Shown here: positions 57,961-64,000 of the stretch, piece by piece
Position numbering within the stretch: position 1 is the stretch's first letter
How the letters are laid out: each line of letters opens with the position of its first letter
The notes under the pieces: generated by a model
Database searches by the model: none
What the model was told of the DNA's origin: nothing
What the model saw: the letters and a program-made list of their open reading frames with translations, nothing else
NCBI GenBank assembly: GCA_036426205.1
Contig: CM071570.1
Coordinates: forward strand, 77,266,547 to 77,330,546
Direction of reading: 5' to 3'
Length of the DNA: 64,000 nucleotides
Source: Ascaphus truei
Lineage: Eukaryota > Chordata > Amphibia > Anura > Ascaphidae
Translations under genes and position numbers: made by a program

Positions 57961-60900
57961 TCCCTCTGGCAGTGAACATATTCTCACACGCTTTTTAACG
58001 TTTAGTTTATTTTGATCCTTAATAGAATTTGATTTTCCTTGTTAAACATATACTTTTAATTTTTTATTTTTGGGACGATCATAATCCAGAAGGTGGAGTT
58101 GGAATCAATTTTGTTTTGTGCTCACCATGCATGCGTTTTCTATCCCAGTTGCATGTTAAACCACGTTACCTTCCCTTCCCCAGGATATTTTACAATGAAA
58201 GGAGTCTGTGTGCTGTACTGTTAAGGGGGAGCATATATTATAAAGGGTCGAATGCAGCATACCACGATGATACTTTAAAGCGGGCAATCCAAGTGGCTTC
58301 TGTTTACACATAGGAATGAAGCAGGGGGTCTCCGGCGTGATGAAACCCATTAATTTCTGCTCCGGGGACTCCCTGCTTCTATGGAGTAAGAGTATCCATC
58401 TCCGGGTGTGTCGGTGTCGGTAGCCGCTTCCGCTCGCTAGCTGGGGTTCACGTGGTGGATCTCTCAAAAATGCTGCGCCTGTGGCCCAATAGGAAGCCGT
58501 GACGTCATCAGGGGCGGCTTCCTATTGGCCATGTGACGCGGGAGGTTTAAACTTTGCAGGTGATACTTCCCTCCTTAAGGGGTGCTAGTATCTCTGCAAG
58601 CAGGGGGTCCCGGAGCTTGCATTAATCAGTTCAGCTCTGGAGAACCCCTCTGCTTAGATCCTATGTAAAATACTACAAAACTAAATACGTCCACTTGGGA
58701 GTTCCCTTTAAATGACACTACCAATAAAGTTTACACATTGCTGCAAAGAACAATTAGTAAATTGATAATATAACAGTTTAGCTTTGTGAATAGTTCAGTA
58801 TGCCAGAATAACTGTAATCCCATTTGTGTGTTAACACACTTGTCGGGAATTTAAGAGGGCATATTTGGGTCAACAATACGCAGACTGTTACATGCAGTGG
58901 CGGAAAATGTCAATTTCCTTCACTGTGTCTTCAGTGGTACTGGTTTATAATCAAACTGTGTACCTAGTGTTTTAGCAGCACGTCCTAAGGCATGCCGAGT
59001 CTTCAGCAAAACTCAGAGCTATTTATGGCAGATTCAGAACGGCAGAAATAAGGAGCGAAAATGTACTTTGAGAGACACAGTGTTTTTGAAGGCTGGATCC
59101 TAGTGGCAACAGAAATTGTGATAATTCTTGTTGCCGCTATAGAACGCTTTTCGACATGCAAATTTACTACCGAAAAAGACTAACTGCTAAAAAGTAAAAA
59201 AAAAGAAATATTTCAGAATATACAATATTACTCTAGGTTAGCGATAAGTATTTCATACCAAACCTGAGGAAGCAATGCAGCAAACATTCCGATGTTTGAT
59301 AATAAAGGCCGTGGTATAAGACTGGCGTCGTAGAAAATAACCAGTAAGTTGGTAAACCTTTCGAGCAGGGCAGAAAAAATAAAAATTTACATCCATATTT
59401 CTCCGAAACTACTATTGATTTTCACAAAGGAAAGGAAATGCAAAAAAAACGCATCTGTCTGGCCGAACCATGTGGATCAAATACAGTCAAGAAGTAAAAA
59501 GGATGCTTGGATAGACACACGGGAACCCTACATCTGTCTCCCATTTCCATGCTTCTTAGTATGTGATCTTTATAAGATCTGCACCGGTTTTAATCGTCAG
59601 TACTCTCCTGTTGACACTTCCACATGGGTTTTGAGGTCGGGGGGGGGGGGGGGGGGGTATTTGTTTAAACTGCGATCGAGATTTCAGGCACTATACCACA
59701 GGCACACACAAAACCCTGCCCCCCATTTAAGTCAGTGTGTAGTGCCTTGATCGGCATGCTCTCCGTTATTAAACTACTTCAGCACCCTACAGATGTATAG
59801 TGCAAGTGTTTGTATGGTGGCACCAGGAGGCGGCAGCTATGCTGCAAGGCATTGGGTTTTGCTCGTTTGAAGGGTTGTCGTTCGCAGTCGGACCACCCCT
59901 ACTTCGAAAACTAAATGGATTGGGGAGGACTCTCCTTCAATCACAAGTAAATCCCTAAAGAAGATTAGTTTCTTGGACTCGCTCGTTTGCCAAATGAAGA
60001 TTTTCTTCATTAAATTCAATATATATCAAATAGTCCATGGCACGGTTCTTTCTATTAATTTCAGGGACAACTAGAGCAACATCTTTTACAGCATTATTTT
60101 AGTCATCCGCTTTCATCATTCAGGCATATAGTTAGAGTGGAGAAGAGAATATTAAGTCGTTAGCTTGGTGATGTTCAATGAACTGAATTCTATTAAATCT
60201 AAATGCACTACGTTATATATTTCAAACAATACATGTTTTTCCGGCTCAAAATATTGTTTGTTTTTAAATCATCATTAGAATTGCTGTTTCTTCATTTAGA
60301 CTGATTTAGAAGACGTCTTTTGTTCTGTCACTAAGTAGCTATGAATCCTATGTTCTTAATCCTTTTATGACTTCTCTATTGTATGTCTTACTAATTAAAC
60401 CCTACGTATATTTAATGAACCTTGAATTAAAACTCGTGACCATATACATTTAAACACAGCAGACATTAAACATTACAAGGTTTTAAAAACTGTATACACC
60501 TGGCTGTCTTATCTTATCTTTGCGAGTCAGCGAATCATTTTCCAATATAAGGTTTCTTCATTTGATACTAAATTAATTATTTTTAACCAGTTTACATGTT
60601 GACTGTGTATAGAGAGAATATAGCATAATCATATTTAGGATGAGTTAAAGCAGTATCTTCAATCGCAAGGTGGTAAGTCCAGCCGGCTCTATGAGCGGGT
60701 AATGAATAACCTTCGATTTTTTCCCTTCCCAAAAGCGTTCTTGTTGTGGGGTCCTCTGAACCTCTGTTTAGCTCTGGGATTACTTGTTGGTGTAGTTTAA
60801 CGGTAAACAATAGGAAGGGTTGAGGTTTGATTGAACGTCCGAAAGGGGAGGACGGCACCGGTTAATTACACTAGTAAATATCTGTGGCACCGGGGTGGGT

Positions 60901-61439
60901 TCACCGGAGCTAAAGTAACGCAGTTCAGTCGGGGGGCCCCTCTCTGTTCCAATGCTAAAGAAAAAAGTGTAGTAAGAAACACCCAAGCAGCTGACATTGC
61001 TGCTTTAAAATCATTGAGCTTTTGCTGCATTATGCAACTAAACCTTTTATGTAGCTGAATAGGGTTAGATTAATGGTTTTCATTGTTTTATATGCGGAGT
61101 GATGCTAAGTGGATTGTGCTGCGTTAAATTCCAATACAGTTTAAAACTCTAAACCTCTAAACATCCCAACATGTAGTCATGCTTTTTATTAACGTACTAG
61201 AAACAATGACAGGATTAATAAAAGGCAGCCGTGTGTGACGGCACTGACCCCCGCGGCGTCATTGAGTGCAATTGCCAGTGGCGACGTGTCCTCATTTGAC
61301 GCCCATGTTGCCGAAGAAGACCAGATAAGAGGCACTGCATGCAGAGGCCTAACGCGATCCCCCGGCCCTATACTATATTTCTTATGTTATGCAGTATGTT
61401 AGTCAGCATTATTCTGGTGCCTCTTTGTGTGTATCGAGG
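57961..61439 (+). repeat. 3.5-kb duplicated segment, copy B
   Basis: The co-linear match to 44663-48107 starts at tccctctggcagtgaacata. Relative to copy A it has a small net excess of bases (about 60 over ~3.2 kb), spread as single-base insertions and deletions, often in or near homopolymers. The poly(G) at about 59639-59657 is longer than at copy A. Similarity decays over the last ~150 bp. Confidence 0.9.
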
Positions 61440-63350
61440 AAAGAGAAAGATGCAACCAGCCGCTCCTTTCGTGGTCGTTTCAAAGAAAGTGTCTTTGTAA
61501 AGATATAATTAGTGTGCCAAGAATGTGCATTGCGAGAGAGGATAGAGTGGTGGAGCGAGAAAGTAGATTTGTTACAGCATGGTTCCCTGTTCAGGCAGAA
61601 GATATGCTTATCTACCTTTTATCTGCACGGTTTACTTTCCTTTTTTTTTTGCATAATATAACAGCTTCTGGATCTTCCAATCACCCTGGACAGTGAATTG
61701 CTTATCGGAATACTTTCAGGGACTGTTATTTGAGGGCTATTTTGTTTATCTGAGCGTTGAATGATCCTATTGGGGTTGACAACCATTTCCAGTCACTACT
61801 GAAGCAGTAAAATCTCCCTGTCACTGTTCCAATGGTTATACTCAGAACACGGGTTTATTTTTTTTATTACTTGGCAAGAGACCTGTATATCTGGCCAAAG
61901 TAGTCAGCTTTTGTAGTAAAGGGTACAGCAATCTGTCTTTGGATTTTATACAAGATACTTCAGAGAAGTACTAATATATTAACACCACTTTCTATACGTA
62001 TGTTATGTTTGGGTACATAACATTTGTTCCATTCTCTTCTTTTAGGGGATGAGATCATGTGGCGTGGGACATCCATTTAGATTCGGAACACTCAAGTGGT
62101 CATGGAGAAACCACGTCCATAGATGTAGTCGTTCGTCATGAAGAGACCATAACTTCGAGCTGGGATGAGAAGAGGCCATTGGAAAAAACATTTCTGCTGC
62201 AGTGAAGCATATACGCGGATATGAATGTAGTGGATAAAGAGATTGTCTGTGGTGGGGCAAATTTCGTAAAGGCAATCGTTTTGCTGGAACGTCAGTGCAA
62301 CGATTCGATGTGTACAAAACAGGGTAAAACCCCTTTCTTTTCATGTTGTTTTCAGTTTTCTGATTGGTTTCCTTGGCTCAAACTAGTTTTTACAGTGAAG
62401 TTGTGTCACAAGATGCCCGCTTTGTCAGAGGTGGTAGTGCACTACTCAGGAAAATAGCTGTGTACGTAAGTGTGGGCAGTGGATTACAACAGAGGAATAT
62501 CAAAGGCTGAATTCATGAACAAACTATAGTGATTGCAAGGACTAAGGTTGGAGGATACTTTTATAAGTGATGTAGGGTAATCGAAGAAGTCGAATCTAAG
62601 AACAATCGATCACTCTCCCCCTGTTTCTGTCACAAGCCGTCTTCCTTTCACTCCCTCTCTTTTCCCGCTGGCCTTTCTCTCCCCTCACTCCAGTCATTTC
62701 CTTTCTCTCAACTTCCTCCTCCCCTTCCTCATTATACTCTCGTGAAGCACCAAGTTATTAAACATTTTGACTGAATGGAATATGATGTGAAAAACTTCTT
62801 TCTTAAATGGCGAAGACATGGGAATACGAGAATTGACCAAACTGTTGCACAATGTTTATGCACTCAGTGCCTTTGTATGATGGTGCGGTGCATGTCGATA
62901 TAGCAGTGGGTTGATGGGATTGTGCATTGGGGATCCATTCCCCCTGCCTCTCTGTGGCCCGCCTTCAACCTCTCCCATATTTCGATGCCGCTGTTTCCTT
63001 CTTCTGCATGGGCATAAAAACGCGGGGTGCCACCCTACAGGCGGTTTTTCACAAAAGGAGACTCAGGGTTGGCATCCCCTCTTCCGCGGCTATCGGGTTG
63101 TGTCATGTACAATCTCAGGGTGGGGGGTGTTTGCAGGCCAGAGCAGCACAGTAAGTGAGTTCGACTTGCTAAATCATACATCACTCAGAAGATCCTCGCA
63201 TTTCTCACCGGGGCTGTCTGTGGGCACTTCACTGCCCTACTACATTCCGGGTCAAAGCCCTAGCTCTTACTGCACATGCTCACAGGTAGGCGGATCATGG
63301 GAGTTGTAGTTTTTATTTTAGACAGATGAGTGGCACATAAGCAACACAGT
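61440..63350. other. non-coding DNA, no gene recognised
   Basis: Open frames of up to 132 codons (e.g. 62911-63309) have no recognisable domain or splice partner. C/T-rich patches occur at about 62610-62740. Confidence 0.4.
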
Positions 63351-63354
63351 TAAA

Positions 63355-63780
63355 AGTCGGGAGAAACCCCCGGCTCGAGAGGAGAGCAACACAAACCACC
63401 CCAAGGGGGGGGGGTGAAGAGAGGAGAAGAGGAAAGGGAGAAAAAATGGGGTCAAGGGAGGAGAGAAGAACACATTTGAGAGAAGAAAACCGCAAAGGGA
63501 GAAAGGAGAAAAAACAAGGAACAGGAGACAAACTACGAAAGAGCAAGGGAGAAAACCAAGAAGAAGAAAAAGCTACGATGAAAAAAAAGAGAAAAAAGAA
63601 GGACAAGAGTAAGTAGAGCGAAAGGAGGAAAAAGCGAGAAGATAGAAAAAAGAAAAAAAGAGAACGGAGAGACAAAAAACAGGAAAAGGAAGAAAAAGAA
63701 CAAGAAGGGTCAGAAAGGGAGACACAAAAACGAGAAAGCTGCAGAAACACAAATAAAAAAATCGACCAAACCTGAAAAAT
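63355..63780. repeat. ~420-bp purine-only tract (A/G-rich + strand)
   Basis: The + strand is composed almost entirely of A and G (agaggagaaga, gggagaaaggagaaaaaac and similar), with very few pyrimidines. The long - strand frames rich in Phe, Ser and Leu are direct products of this bias. C-rich sequence follows at 63790-63860. Confidence 0.85.
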
Positions 63781-64000
63781 ACATTCTCCAACCCCCCCTG
63801 CATTCTCCACAACCCCACCCTCTCACTTCTCCCCCCCCCCTCTCCCTTCTCCCCCCTTTCAAGTAAAGTTAACTGGAGGGAAAATGTTTGTAATAAATTA
63901 ATTATGGATCGAGTGACGACTCTGGTTGCAACAATTGTAATCAGTGTTAGCTATAAAATAATAGAAATGACTGTAAGGTATATTCCAAAGTACCGATTTA

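Noticed and set aside
62042..62344. - strand frame considered as a missing ATL2 exon
   Set aside because: No GKS P-loop, no atlastin similarity and no phase-compatible splice sites.
63313..63810. 165-codon Phe/Ser/Leu-rich - strand frame resembling a membrane protein
   Set aside because: It is the translation of the polypurine tract; hydrophobicity follows from CTT/TTC-rich codons.

Overview
The window looks like vertebrate nuclear DNA, most likely from an amphibian and probably a frog with a large, repeat-rich genome. This is inferred from spliced vertebrate genes with GT-AG introns, near-human protein sequence in the exons, and a repeat mix that fits anurans: L1, CR1/L2-type LINEs, a DIRS tyrosine-recombinase element, a Tc1 transposon, hAT-like and palindromic MITEs, and foldback elements. 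Nothing suggests a bacterial, phage or plasmid origin.

Two protein-coding genes can be supported, and they converge tail to tail. On the + strand, four exons (12157-13513) encode the C-terminal 123 residues of the exon-junction-complex helicase eIF4A3, ending in VADLI-stop with a poly(A) signal at 13731. The upstream exons were not found in the 12.1 kb to the left. On the - strand, ten internal exons and two alternative last exons (26082-41998) encode atlastin-2 from the GTPase switch region to the C-terminus. The N-terminal ~120 residues, including the P-loop, were not found in the 22 kb to the right. The two alternative 3' exons give two different atlastin C-terminal tails.

Layout: 1-8.9 kb is upstream sequence with two LTR-like elements (one a clean solo LTR with a 5-bp target duplication), C/G-rich minisatellite-like repeats and A+T-rich unique DNA. 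At 8.9-11.2 kb is an L1 remnant that keeps its endonuclease domain but has lost the reverse transcriptase. At 12.1-13.75 kb is the eIF4A3 3' end. The 13.8-24.6 kb intergenic block is nearly all repeats: palindromic MITEs, a ~2.15-kb foldback structure, a DIRS remnant, and a LINE carrying a nested palindromic insertion. At 24.9-42 kb is ATL2, whose introns hold several MITEs, a 1.64-kb dead Tc1 element, a 19-bp minisatellite and an odd 66-bp direct duplication.

The 42-64 kb part has no gene I can recognise. Its main feature is a pair of ~3.5-kb direct copies (about 44.64-48.11 and 57.82-61.44 kb) that differ mostly by one-base insertions and deletions. That pattern raises the question of an assembly or polishing artefact. 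MITEs, GT-rich satellites, a possible orphan exon near 55.9 kb and a ~420-bp pure purine tract complete the region.

I found no convincing novel multigene system. The observations most worth following up are the eIF4A3/ATL2 adjacency, the GC-AG intron, the alternative ATL2 tails, the large foldback element, the nested palindromic insertion and the suspicious duplication.
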